Assembly (NCBI GenBank): GCA_032716605.1
Contig: CM064580.1
Span: forward strand, 39,248,638 to 39,312,637
Source of the DNA: Paralithodes platypus
Lineage: Eukaryota > Arthropoda > Malacostraca > Decapoda > Lithodidae
Direction: 5' to 3'
Length of the DNA: 64,000 bases
How positions within the stretch are numbered: position 1 is the first letter of the stretch; the number at the start of each line of letters is the position of its first letter. Under the pieces are notes generated by a model. The model was not told the DNA's origin. It saw only the letters and a list, made by a program, of their open reading frames with translations, and made no database searches. The position numbers and the translations under genes are program-made. Shown piece by piece: positions 31,184-42,337 of the stretch.

Positions 31184-31860
31184 GTTGTTGTTGTTGTTCC
31201 CCAGGCTGTCTGGCCGAACAGTCCCAAGGTCTCGAGCAAGGCCAAGGCCACAAACGAGCGCCCCCACAAAATCCCTCTTGCCTACCACTAACAAAGCCCG
31301 GGTGACCGAAGCCACTCCAAGGCAGGGAGCTGAGGAGGGTGCGGAAACGCCCGGGAAACCAAAGCCCCACCCAAGGCCCCATGCCCCTCAGCAATTATGA
31401 AGGGAAAGTTGAGGGGCAAGGGAAAAATGTGACGCTTTGGTTCCCAATCTGCCAACTTCTAGGTTGGCAGTAGGGAGGTCAATCCACGGAAAAGACGCCG
31501 CCACTTGAGATCTAGAAAATATATAAGTAAAAGGAACAGTCAGAGTAAGCTATGGGTATGGCAGAGATCGCTCAGGTCTCACTCTGATAGACCAGCCCAT
31601 CACCAAGTAATCTATATTAAGTAAAGTTTCAGTCTCTTGTCTTACTAGAAATAATCCTTTGCCCCTCAACTTTCTCTTCATAATTGCTGAGGGGCACAGG
31701 GCCCTGACTGGGGCTTTGGTTTCCCGGGCGTTTCCGCACCCTCCTCAGCTCCCCGCCATGGAGTGGCTTCGGTCATCCAGGCTATATTTTGGTCGGCAGG
31801 GAGGGTTCTGTGGGGGCGCTAGGTTATGGCCTTGGCCTTGTTCGGCCAGGCAGCTTGGGG

Positions 31861-31892
<32 letters not shown>

Positions 31893-31893
31893 C
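31184..31893. repeat. Inverted pair of CAA-tailed interspersed repeats
   Basis: 31184-31440 (minus) and 31660-31893 (plus) are complements. They share ttgcccctcaactttctctt, ataattgctgaggggc, ggctttggtttcccgggcg and gtttccgcaccctcctcag, then gttcggccaggcagcttggg and (CAA)n. A third copy lies at 60960-61195. Each ends in (CAA)n, as in a retro-element tail. Open frames across them are artefacts. Confidence 0.75.
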
Positions 31894-32045
31894 TAGAAAT
31901 AATCTAAGTGGTTTTGCTTATGAGGATAGATTTGCAATTTATAGGATAATGGTGGCAACTTTCATATGGTGACGTTAGAGCACTGGAACTTGAGACGAAG
32001 TTCACCTCTGCAGAACTTTAACCCTCTGCTGCCCTCTATTGTCAG

Positions 32046-32168
32046 GTGCTGGAAGAACAGATGGCAGACAAAGCCGAGAGGAGGGCGAGAGCAGAGGCCG
32101 AGAAGACTGTGGAGATGTTGGCAGAAGTGGACCAGGCCAAACTGATGACCAAGGAGAGAGAAGAGTAA
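32046..32168 (+). CDS. Coiled-coil host protein, terminal exon c with stop
   Basis: The acceptor gctgccctctattgtcag is strong. The phase-0 entry encodes VLEEQMADKAERRARAEAEK and TVEMLAEVDQAKLMTKEREE, then TAA. With exons a and b it gives at least 118 residues of highly charged coiled coil. An alternative is that the GTAAAA overlapping the stop codon is used as a donor and the gene continues; the in-frame stop is the simpler reading. Family unknown. Stathmin- or kinectin-like coiled coils were considered, but no diagnostic motif was seen. Confidence 0.7.
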   Translation: MLEEQMADKAERRARAEAEKTVEMLAEVDQAKLMTKEREE

Positions 32169-32397
32169 AATAATGATGATGATGTTCTGTAAATGAGAGA
32201 GATGAATAAGGTTATGAGAGAGAAGAGAAAGTTGATATGAATAGGGAGAAGAAAAGTAAGTGAAAATGAGAGAGAGAGAAGGAAGAATATGAGGTGTACA
32301 GTATGTATGTATGGCATCATGCTACGTGACCACAAGTCGGAGCAGGTGGTGGTGGATGGAATTGATTCCAAATGAAGCCATTAATTTTAAGCTCCTC
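32169..32397. other. Likely 3' UTR of the coiled-coil gene
   Basis: Purine-rich sequence with gatgatgat and gagagaga runs after the stop. No canonical AATAAA was found before the SINE. Confidence 0.4.
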
Positions 32398-32475
32398 AGT
32401 GGTCTAGTGGTTAAGGTGTTGGAGTGCTGCACTATTGGCCTTGGTTCGAGCCCTGGCAGGGTCATGTCACAAAAA
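32398..32475 (+). repeat. tRNA-derived SINE head
   Basis: A-box-like AGTGGTCTAGTGGTTAAGG (32398-32416) and B box GGTTCGAGCCC (32443-32453). It shares the gtggttaaggtgt core with the element at 6282-6365. Confidence 0.65.
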
Positions 32476-33389
32476 TATTAAATATGAATACCTGTACAGA
32501 CAAAAAGCGAGAAAGACTGTGAAAGTATAATGCATGAGAATAGGAGAGACAGATAGAGAAGAGTAGAGCTCCTCAGTGCAGCTTCCTCCACGTTCAAGAC
32601 TTGCATCTTTTTACTCAGTTTAGTTCATCCATCCCCCGTTGCTGGGGAGCCACCTTGCACGTGGTGGCGGGGCTTGAAGCAAGGTTGTTGGTGTCACTCT
32701 CTTTAGGGCAGGACCTCCATCGGCGTCGTGGACAAAGTGCCCCCCCCCAGTCGTCACTGGGATATGCGGAGCCTTCCGGTGACGGCGTTTTCTGGTTCCC
32801 ATTTTTTTTCCTTAACTTTACGGAGGATTTCCTCCCCATTTTACTAAATTGTGCTGACCGGGCTCGAGAGCCTTCCCTCGCAGAGTCTGGAGTCGTCGCT
32901 CCTCGCCGTTTACGGGGGCAGTGGCGGCCTCGCTCACCGCCCGAGGCCCCCGCTCTGCCTGCTTCGTTGGTTTCACTTTTGAACACGTGCGGGGCTGATG
33001 GAGGCGGCAGGAGGGGAGTGCATGCCCGCATGCCCACCCTTCCTGCCGCCCCCAACTAATTGTAGTGGGCCCTATCATTTCTCATCCTTTCTGTTTTCCG
33101 TTTTTCCCTTCTTCCCGCTGCCCCCTCCTTTGGGAGCACCGTGACTGTCATGAGGTAAACGACCGTACTCACTCTTTGGTTTCGTTGGAGGGTGTTGTGG
33201 GTCGGCAATCCCTACACCCGTCGAACTGTGGTACCCGACGTGTTCGAGCGAGGGGAAACTTTTATGCCAAACCCTAACCCTTGTGCTGGGTCGGCGATCG
33301 ACGGATCGACGGCCCTTAAGGTGCATTAGTCGGGGTGTATATCTGCAAGAATTCCTAGGGCGGTCGTCCCGTCCTCTAATTGTGGCTCC

Positions 33390-36117
33390 ATGGTGGGTTT
33401 GGAATCTGACTCAGATGAATTTAGAAATATTCGTCCTATGGAATCTAAAATTGCCCCCTCCGACGCCGACCCCTGCGAGAAATTGGACTGCCTCAAGGAC
33501 CCTTCCCCTGCTGCCACCGGTGCCGGAGTTCCCCACTCAGGCATGGCACCCACTGACCTTGGCGAACCTCCTACGGGTACTGTGACGAATTCTCCATCGT
33601 CGGGTAGTGAGATCCATCAGGTGATCTCCCCGGCATCAATTCCTCTGCACAGTACTGCCTCTGTGATCAATAATAGTGATGACAACCCCACAGTCTCGAC
33701 TTTAACTTCTAAATTACCAGATTATGATTCTAGCCTTAGCCTACCTCTTCATTCTGTTGACAACCTTAATGAAGAACCTCGCATGCCCTCAGCTGACACC
33801 CCTAACGGATGCTTCTTGCATCCCTGACCCGTCTGTGACTCCATCTGTTACCATCTTCCCTCCGGATGCAGGATCTACTACCTCAATTAAACCTGCTTCT
33901 GTACCTCCACGATCTCAACGAGCCATTGATGCAGGTACAGGAAAAGACCTTGCCGGTATTTCCTCTGCCATTCACACGCTTCAACCGTTCGTACCTTCGC
34001 ATAACCGACAAAGGCGTAAACGTAACACGTATACTCCTGCTTCGAAGGACACTTATAACGCTATGTTCAGTCCCCCTGATTGGTCACGTTTTTTCACGGT
34101 CTCTGGTGAACCTATGGATGATTTCAGTCTATACGATACTCTCGCACAAGATATTGGTGACTTCACCATGCATGCTGTTGGATCGGCCAAGCGCATAATT
34201 GAGGTGAAAACACAGGAGCAATCAGAAGCCTTACAAGCCTACCTCGACACCCCCAACGACAGATACACAGGTAAACCAGATGAATACCTGAATCAGTGTA
34301 CTGGCACGGTTGTGCTCCCTTCCGACTTCGAATTTGCAGATCAGAGCTTTACAGACTCAACCAATCGTATCTTGAAATTATTGCAAAGAACTGACCCCAC
34401 TGTTGTTAAAGTTGACACTTATACTGCTCCTCAGCGTGGAAATCGGCCCCCACTACGCATTGTCAAAATCTATTTTAAGCGCCATGACCTCCCTATGCAT
34501 GTCCGTCTTGCAGGTCGCCAACTGCTGGTACGAAGGTATGTTAACAAGCCGAGACAATGCACAAATTGCTGGAAGCTTGGGCATTTCAACCCCACGGTGT
34601 CGGGCTCTCAATGCTCGTTGCTTAAATTGCGGCTCAGAACAACATGCTCTCAACAATTGTCAAGCCAGCGCGCCCCGTTGTGCAAATTGTGACGGGTCCC
34701 ACAAAGCCAATGACAGAACATGCCCGCACTTTGCGTTTCATCGTGACGTATTACATTTACAGGCCACAAAAGGACTCCCCTTCCGGTCTGCTGCAGCACA
34801 ATTAAGGCAGGAAGGTAAATCTCCTCCATATCGACGGTATGAATCAACTACACCCGCTGACTCCTCTGACCACCAGCGTCCAGAGCAGCCTCCGGCACCA
34901 CCTATTAGCCCACAACATTACCCCACCAATGATACCTTCCGTTTAGTTCACCTTAACTCCCCCGACCTATCCACCTCTAACAGGTTCGAGGGATTTACTA
35001 ACTTGACCGATGATATTGAGTTTTGGAACATGACTGCCGAGGAGAACCTCATGGAATGTAACACAGTACCAGATATAGAGACTTCTCCCCAATCTCACTC
35101 CACCCAGTCGCAGCCTCGGAAAAAGCGTAAGGTTGCAAGTCCTATCCGGTCATTATCCCGGACCTCGAAACTCGGTTCCACCACACAGAAGTGGGTTATG
35201 CCTACCCACGATCCGGACTGTGGCTGCCATAACTGCGGCCGATTCTTTCTACTTCAGCACAAGACTTCTACCCGTACAGTACTCACTGAACATCTTCACA
35301 AATTTCTTTCCAAGCGAGCTCCAGCGGAAGATGCTCAAATTCACCCGACTCCTTGTTATTGTGTCACCCATATTTGTGAATCTGATCCTACGCCCAAGGA
35401 CTTGATGCAGAGATTCCTGAAGGACAATAACCTGTTGGATTCTGACTTGACTAATATGGAGCTATCACAATCCCGATTTGATGTTCACCAACCTCCTGTC
35501 AATGTGCGTACCACCCTCACCACGCCTGATCCTCCCTGTAACCTTGAGCGACATGTTCCGTTAGCCGCTCCCCACTGCCCAGATCCCGATGCTCCCACAC
35601 CTAGGGACATTCCCCCACAAACTCCTGCTAACCCTACGACACCATCATCTGACGAACCTTCGATGAAGACTCATCATACCCCGAGCCCCTCACAATCTCC
35701 TGTATTGATATGTCACACCAATATCCCACCTGACAAATGTGGATGTCCAATTTGTTTCCGTAATTACATCACACCCCATATCCCATATCATCACACCCCA
35801 TAGCCATGGATCCCTGCCTCCTTGCTAGGACACAGGAATTTGTCACCACACGTACACTTCCCCCTAACCCTGATGTAGATGTTACCTCCGCTTATCTATT
35901 TATGAACACTCTGCGCCAAAAACTCCTCCACTGCCCCACCCTTGTTCCTAAACTAGTCACACAATTCACAGCTATTTCTGAAAAATTTACAGACCTTACA
36001 TCTACCCCTTCACCTCCATCCACACAACCCTCTCCACCCTCACACCCTTTACCAGACTCTCTTCAAGAGACCACTATTGTCGATGACTCTGACAATCCTA
36101 TTCTTGATGGCATATAG
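33390..36117 (+). pseudogene. Element X ORF1 (gag-like, three CCHC knuckles), frameshifted
   Basis: The likely start is ATG at 33390 (MVGLESDSDEF). The frame shifts near 33820 into the 33724-34692 frame (DWSRFFTVSGEP, SAKRIIEVKTQEQSEAL, then CTNCWKLGHF). It shifts again near 34590 into 34403-35803 (RCLNCGSEQHALNNC, RCANCDGSHKANDRTC), giving three zinc knuckles. Pro/Ser-rich sequence with further Cys/His clusters (CGCHNCGRFF, CGCPICFRNY) follows. After TAG at 35801 a short frame (35806-36117) continues and overlaps the ORF2 start (ATGGCATATAG). The role would be RNA-binding in the retrotransposon particle. Inactive in this copy. Confidence 0.75.
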
Positions 36118-37614
36118 CATTTTGCAATGGAATATAAACGGATACCAAACTCGCCTCCGTATGGGAGAATTACAACGATTACTTAAATTATATTCGCCAT
36201 TATGCATTTGCCTCCAACATGTAGGCAATTTTGTTGTCCCCCCCAGGCATTATACTGTTGCTGCTAGCTCCCCTATAACCCCTTCACATCTCCGAACGGC
36301 CATCCTTGTGCACTATAAGTGCGTATTTGTTCCTGTCACCCTTGACCCCAACCCTTTTCAAACAACTGCCGTCTCCATTTCATTACCAAACCTTCCTTCC
36401 TTGACTGTTTGCTCCTCCTACAATCAACCCTCCTGTCATTACAATACCTCAGACCTTCATCAAATAGTACAACAACTGACCCCACCGTACCTTATTCTGG
36501 GCGACTTTAACGCACACTCTCCCCTTTGGGGCAACCCAAATACAGACATCCCAGGCGATAAAATTGAAACATATCTCCTTCATTCTACTCTTTGTTGTCT
36601 CAACTTTGACACCCCCACCTACAGATCTGCTACCCACTGTACATTTTCCGCTGTTGATCTTTCCTTTGCCTCGGATGACGCAGCTCCCCTATTTGACTGG
36701 TCAGTTTTACAGGATCGCTTCTCCAGCGACCACTACCCTATACTCCTTAAGTATTTGTGCCCTGCATCCTCCCCTCAAATATCGAGTTATAATCTCTCTA
36801 AAGCCGATTGGACGTCTTATACGCACTCCTCTGCAGACGTTTCGGACTTCTCCCCTACCTCCTCCCCTGCACACAATTTTGATTATTTTTCGTCCTTCCT
36901 GAACTCCATTGCTCGCACTCATATCCCGCTTACCTCCTCGCTGACGCACCCTCGCCAGGTCCCTTGGTGGACGCCCACTCTAGCCCAAATGATAAAATTC
37001 AAGCATCGTGTGGAACGCCTTCTTAAGCGTCTGAGTGTTAGGCAGCGGCGTTTAAGGGCTGTTTCCCCCCGACGTTTTTCCACTAATCGTTACTTTGACC
37101 TTATAACCATCACTATTGAAAAAATTGCCCTTAAAACGTTCTATAACAAGATCTGTGCAGTTGTCAAACGCAGTATCCTTGACAACAAGATACTTTCATG
37201 GCGATCATATATCTCGTCCTTCAATTCCCGCATCCCTCTCTCTACTTTATGGAAAAAGTTTCGCAGTATCAACGGACGCACTGTACGGCCTCCACTCTCT
37301 CCACTCAAAGACCCTGCCTCGGACTCGCTTACACATGACCCCCTTGACATCGCTGCCATACATGCCAAACATTTCTGTCACGTCAGCTCAGACCAGTCAT
37401 TGCCTCGTCAATTTCTTCGTTATAAATGTATGGAGGAATCTCGCCCGCTATCTTTTCATAGCGGGAAAACACATGAATATAACCCCTTTTTCAATTCCGG
37501 AATTGCGACACGCGCTCGACCTGTGTACAGACACTACTCCTGGCCCGGATGGATTCTCGTACGCTCTCATCCGTCACCTCCATCCATGTGCGCTACAACA
37601 TCTTTTACAACTGT
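36107..37614 (+). pseudogene. Element X ORF2, part 1: endonuclease and linker
   Basis: ATG at 36107 begins MAYSILQWNINGYQTR, the first APE-endonuclease motif (QWNING). LILGDFNAHSPLWG, AVDLSFA and FSSDHYPIL follow. RLGE/ICLQH replaces the usual ...LQET... glutamate region, so the catalytic Glu position reads QH, which may be a family trait since element Y reads LQHIG as well. The frame changes around 37400-37490, after which LRHALDLCTDTTPGPDGFSY gives the RT entry. The ORF is cut at 37614 by an inserted LINE. Confidence 0.8.
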
Positions 37615-37622
37615 ACAATCAG

Positions 37623-39483
37623 AGACAGAAACGAGCGAGGTACGTGGAGAGTAAGAGGGTGGTGAAGGAAAGTAAGAGAAGAGTAGATGAGGAATTTGGA
37701 AGGAATCTGAGTGTAAAATGGAGGGAGAGTAAGAAACTGTTCTGGAAAGAAGTCAAGAAAGTTAGGGAAGGTAGCAAGGGAAACAGTAAGGGTGTGAAAG
37801 ATAAGAATGGGAGAATGCTAGCCGAGAAGCAAGAGAGAGTCGAAAGATGGAGGGAGTACTTCAGTGAGTTGCTAAATGAAAGGAATGAAGAGCCAGCAAA
37901 CATAGCTGGATATGGTATGGGAAGAAGAGAAGTAGTGGAGGAGGTGGGGATCAGGAGGTCAGAAGTGTGGAAGCCATGAAAAGAGTGAAGTTGGGAAAGC
38001 ACCAGGAACAGATGGAGTGTGTGGGGAAATGTTGAGGTATGGTGGTGAGATAGTGATAGAATGGGTATGGAAAATGTGAAAACTAGCATGGAGAAGGGAG
38101 TGCACCCGATGACTGGAAGACTGGCATAATAGTCCCCCTATATAAGGGCAGAAGAGGAGTGTGTGGTAACCACCGAGGAATATGTCTTCTAAGCGTAGTA
38201 GGGAAGGTATACAGTAGGGTAGTGATTGAGAGAGTGAGAGTGAGAACGGAGAATGGATAGGCGACGAGCAGGGAGGTTTTAGGAAGGAAGAGGATGTGTA
38301 AATCAGATTTTTACCCTGAATTGTGTTGTGGAGAAGTATCTGGAGAAGAAACAAAAGGTGTATGTTGCCTTTATGGACTTGGAGAAGGCCTACAGAGTGG
38401 ATAGAGAAGGTTTGTGGAAAGTACTTAGAATATACGGAGTAGAGGGCAAGTTGCTGAAAGCAGTGAAGAGCATGTATGAGGGTGCAAAGGCGGCAGTACG
38501 TGTGGAGAGTGAGCAGAGCGAGTTCTTTGACCTGAATGTTGGTTTGAAACAGGGTGTTGTGATGTCCCCGTGGTTGTTTACTGTATATATGGATGGAGTC
38601 ATGAAAGAAATATTATCAAGAGCAGTGATGTTGGTGTATCGCTGAAAAGGGAGGGAATTGAGTGGAAGCTACCTATACTGCTGTTTGCGGATGATACAGT
38701 TCTGATGAGTGATAATGAATGGAGTTGCAGGGTCTGGTAAATGAGTTTGGAACAGTGTGCGAAAAACGGAATTTGAAGGTAAATACGGGGAATAGCAAGG
38801 TTATGGTCTTCGAAAGGGGTGAAGTCACAGAGTGTGAGGTGAAGCTGAACGGTCAGGCTATGGAGATCGTCAACTCTTTTAAGTATCTGGGCAGTGTGTT
38901 GAGTAAAGATGGGACTATGGATGAAGAGGTGCGGGAGAGGGTACAACAGGGAAGAGGTTGTAGGAACGCTAAAAGCAGTAACAAGAAATAGGGTGGTCAG
39001 TATGGAAGTGAAGAAGTCCTTGCATGACAGTGTGGTAATCCCGACACTGACTTACGGAAGCGAAGCATGGACGTGGTTGAGAGACTCAGACCAAGAGTGA
39101 GAGCAGTGGAAATGAATTACTTAAGGAGTGCGTGCGGAGTTACATGGAGGGATAGACAGACTAATGAGGAAGTAAGAAGGAGGTGTGGTGTGGAGGTAGA
39201 TGTGCTGGAAAGTGTGAAAAGGAACAACTTGAGATGGTTCGGCCATATGGAACGTATGGAAAGCGAGAGAATGACTAAGAGGGTGTACGAGAGCGAGGTG
39301 GAGGGACAGAGGGGAGAGGTAGACCGAATATGAGGTGGAAGGATGGAGTGAGGAACTACATGAACGAAGGCGGTGCTGGTTGGGGGGAGGGGCGTCGACT
39401 GACTGGGGACAGAGGTGCATGGGGGCGGTTCGTTCGTGGCCACCCCTTCGGGGATCACGGCGTCAGGCAATAGATATAGATAG
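37623..39483 (+). mobile_element. LINE inserted in element X, 8-bp TSD
   Basis: ACAATCAG lies at 37615-37622 and 39484-39491. Joining across it restores element X (LLQLYNQ followed by the FWISSYFPPSW frame). The insert begins at the endonuclease-RT linker (RRVDEEFGRNLSVKWRES, LFWKEVKKVREG, WREYFSELLNERNE). It has RT pieces VYVAFMDLEKAYRVDREGLW, GLKQGVVMSPWLFTVYMDGV, FADDT (about 38685), FKYLGSVLSKDG and the carboxy RWFGHMERMESERM. Frames change several times, so it is inactive. The 3' tail is gcaatagatatagatag. Clade not assigned. Confidence 0.85.
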
Positions 39484-39491
39484 ACAATCAG

Positions 39492-41756
39492 TTTTGGATA
39501 AGTAGCTACTTCCCACCGTCTTGGCGGCATGCTTACACTATACCCGTACCGAAGCCTGGAAAAGATCATAGTCTTCCCACAAATTACAGACCGATTGTGC
39601 TTACCTCATGCCTCTGCAAATTAATGGAAAAAATTATCAATCCTCGACTTTTACATTACGCTGAGTCACATGCCATCCTATCCCCATATCAGAATGGTTC
39701 CCGCCCTGGCCGTTCTACACTGCACTCACTTATTCGCCTTGAAACACCAAATACGTGATGGGTTCTCCAAGAACCAACCCACAGTGGCAATATTTTTTGA
39801 CATTGCTAAGGCTTATGACACAACATGGAGACACAGGATTTTAAAAAATTTACACGATTCTGGCATGCGGGGTCCTCTTCCCTGCTTTTTACAACATTTT
39901 CCTCTCTAACCGTACATTCCAGGTCAAAAATAATGGTCTCCTATCGGACATTATGTCACAGATTAATGGAATACCACAAGGATGTGCCCTTAGCAGCTTA
40001 CTCTTTATTATGGCGATCAATAGTGTCATACGCAGCCTCCCACCTGAAATATCGTATAGCTTGTATGTGGACGACTTCGCAATATATTACACTTCTCCCA
40101 GTCTGACTCACATACAACGGCGTCTCAACATTGCTCTAAAATCCATCCACTCTTGGGCATCCACTGCTGGTTTTCAATTTTCTGCTGAAAAGACTAACGC
40201 CGTTGTATTCTATAGAAATGTTCGACATTTACGTAAACAGTCCATTACTCTCACCATGGGACATTCTATTATTCAGATCCTTCCACATACCAGGTTCCTT
40301 GGTTTAATCTTTGATACTCATCTCAATTGGAAGAGTCACATTGCCTGCTTAAAGGCACGTTGCCTCCAGAGAATGAATGTTCTGAAAACAGTCGCACAAG
40401 TCCATTGGGGCGCAGATCGCGCTAACGCTTTTACTGTTCTACAGAGCTACCATCCTCTCAGCCCTAGATTATGGTAGCCCTGTCTATGGCACGGCCTCTG
40501 CTTCCACATTAGGAACCCTCGACAGCGTACACCATTTGGGCATCCGCATTAGCTCGGGGGCATTCCGTTCCTCTCGTGTCTCCAATATCCTATGTGAGGC
40601 TGGGACCTTACCTCTAGCCTACCACCGTCGATTAGTCCTCATGCGTACGGCTGTTCGCCTCCGTCATGACCCAACTCTACTAGACCTATTCCATTCCACA
40701 GATAACTATCGTTCGAACATTCCAGTGCCATTCCCAATGTTGTCTCGCCAATTGCTCTCCACTTACAGTATCACCGTTCCTCCCATAACTCCCCCTCCTA
40801 GTCACATCACTCCGTGGACCCTAAAACACCCTACAGTTTTGCTTTCACTTAGCGGATCAACTTGATGCCCAAGCCCCATCTCAATGTCGACATCTCGCTT
40901 TACAACATCTTGATGATCACATCCCGGCTGTTTTCATTTACAACCGATGGCTCGAAAACTGCGGATGCCGTGGGTTGTGCTGCAGTCTCAGACCATGGCT
41001 TTGTATCAAAGTACCTTACACCATCACTCCACGGTTTTCACTGCTGAATTATGGGCTATTCAAGGTGCTTTAAGCACCATCTCTTCATTGTCGAGGAACT
41101 CTCCACGGGTCGTTATCTGTAGTGACTCAAAGAGTGCACTGCAAGCCTTATGCGTATTTGCCCCCAAGGACCCATTGTCAAGACTATCATCCACACAATA
41201 CACAAATTACAGTGCGCTAATCGTTCCATCACACTGTGCTGGATCCCCGCGCATGTAGGAATTCCCGGGAATGAGCGTGCAGACTTCCTCGCTAAGCAAG
41301 CGTGTCATGGTACCCCTCTACTACTTTGCTGCGTTCGGAGGATATGCTCCCTGTCCTCCGTCGCCATGTTTATGACGCTTGGCGAGTTGAGTGGAGAGCG
41401 CAACCATTAACTGGCCACCTTCGCTCCATTAAGGATGACATACACTTGTGGCCCTCTTCAATTAATGGTTCACGTGCAGACCAAACCCTGTTAACTAGAT
41501 TACGTTTAGGCCACACACGCCTCACACATGGTTACCTGATGTCCACCCCTCGTGGTCCACCACCTGCATGCCAACATTGCCATACATCATTGACTGTTTT
41601 TTTCACTTTCTTTGTATTTGTCCCGTCTATGCATCTGAAAGACGGAGATTCTTGCTGAACACCTCATTACATGGCATCCTCTCTGACTCAGCCTCTTTCA
41701 ATTTCACCCCTATTCGTCACTTCCTGAGAGCGATAAATTTATACAATGACATATAA
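39492..41756 (+). pseudogene. Element X ORF2, part 2: RT and RNase H, several frameshifts
   Basis: RT blocks: PKPGKDHSLPTNYRPIVLTS (from combined frames near 39550), FFDIAKAYDTTWRHRI, INGIPQGCALSSLLF, YVDD (40064-40075), RFLGLIFDTHLNWKSHI and VAQVHWGADR. RNase H has TDGS (D codon 40946), TAELWA (E codon 41046), CSDSKSA (D codon 41124) and PAHVGIPGNERAD (about 41245-41285). A late HTRLTHGYL and Cys/His knuckle remnant follows. At least five frame changes split it, so it is inactive although the catalytic residues are preserved. Confidence 0.75.
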
Positions 41757-41865
41757 CTACTCACATATACGTGACTTTAAACTCTGTACCACCTCCTCCA
41801 CCACTAGCCTTGAGAGGGCCTAGGCCCAGTGGGCTAGTATAAAATAAAAGCATCATCAACCAACA

Positions 41866-42337
41866 ATCACCGCCCGAGGGGGTTGGTCCCGGAGGCGGCG
41901 ACGCGTGGCCTGTGTAGCCTTCTGGGGCTGCCCATCAGTGAGGACCGGTCTCGGTTCCAGGGGTCCGTTTACCCTTCCTGGTGGGTTTCCTGGCTTCTGT
42001 CCGGCTGCCCTCCATTACGCACAGATTGGGGATGATTGCAATTACCTTTAGCCTCTGTCCCAGTATAGCGGTTGTGCCTAAGCTTGGCCTCTCTGTGCGT
42101 ATTGGTGCTATCCCCCCTAGTCTAGGGGGGTAGGGTATGAGGATGAGCCCCCTGAAGATCTGCCCCTGTTCGCGCCACCGGTGTGGGGGCCGGGGCTCCC
42201 TGACTCACGTCGGGGGGCTCTCTGTTAGCCCTACCGGTACGCTCTTTATTTATTTATTTTTCCCTTGGTTTTATTTTTATTTCTTTTTCGTTTTCCGACA
42301 AAATGAAAATAGAACAGTAACAACAACTAGGGTCATC
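41866..42337 (+). other. Element Y 5' UTR
   Basis: GC-rich leader starting directly after the AT-rich tail of element X. It contains ctagtctaggggggtagg and a (TTTA)n/T-rich stretch before the ATG at 42338. No separate gene. Confidence 0.5.

Larger units (their letters stand above)
32620..41865 (+). mobile_element. Element X: near full-length I-like LINE, interrupted by a second LINE
   Basis: Order: GC-rich 5' UTR (about 32620-33389), gag-like ORF1 (33390 to about 36117), ORF2 with endonuclease (from 36107), RT and RNase H (to 41756), and a 3' UTR ending in ataaaataaaagcatcatca. Net length is about 7.4 kb after removing the 1861-bp insertion. Endonuclease, RT and RNase H in one ORF plus a CCHC gag point to the I group (I/Nimb/Ingi-like). 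Exact boundaries and TSDs were not resolved. Confidence 0.75.

Noticed and set aside
32046..32168. Stathmin identity for the coiled-coil gene
   Set aside because: Only generic charged coiled-coil similarity; no diagnostic stathmin motif.
32601..33059. Frames of 146-152 residues on both strands
   Set aside because: GC-rich 5' UTR of element X; opposite-strand frames of equal length indicate composition rather than coding.
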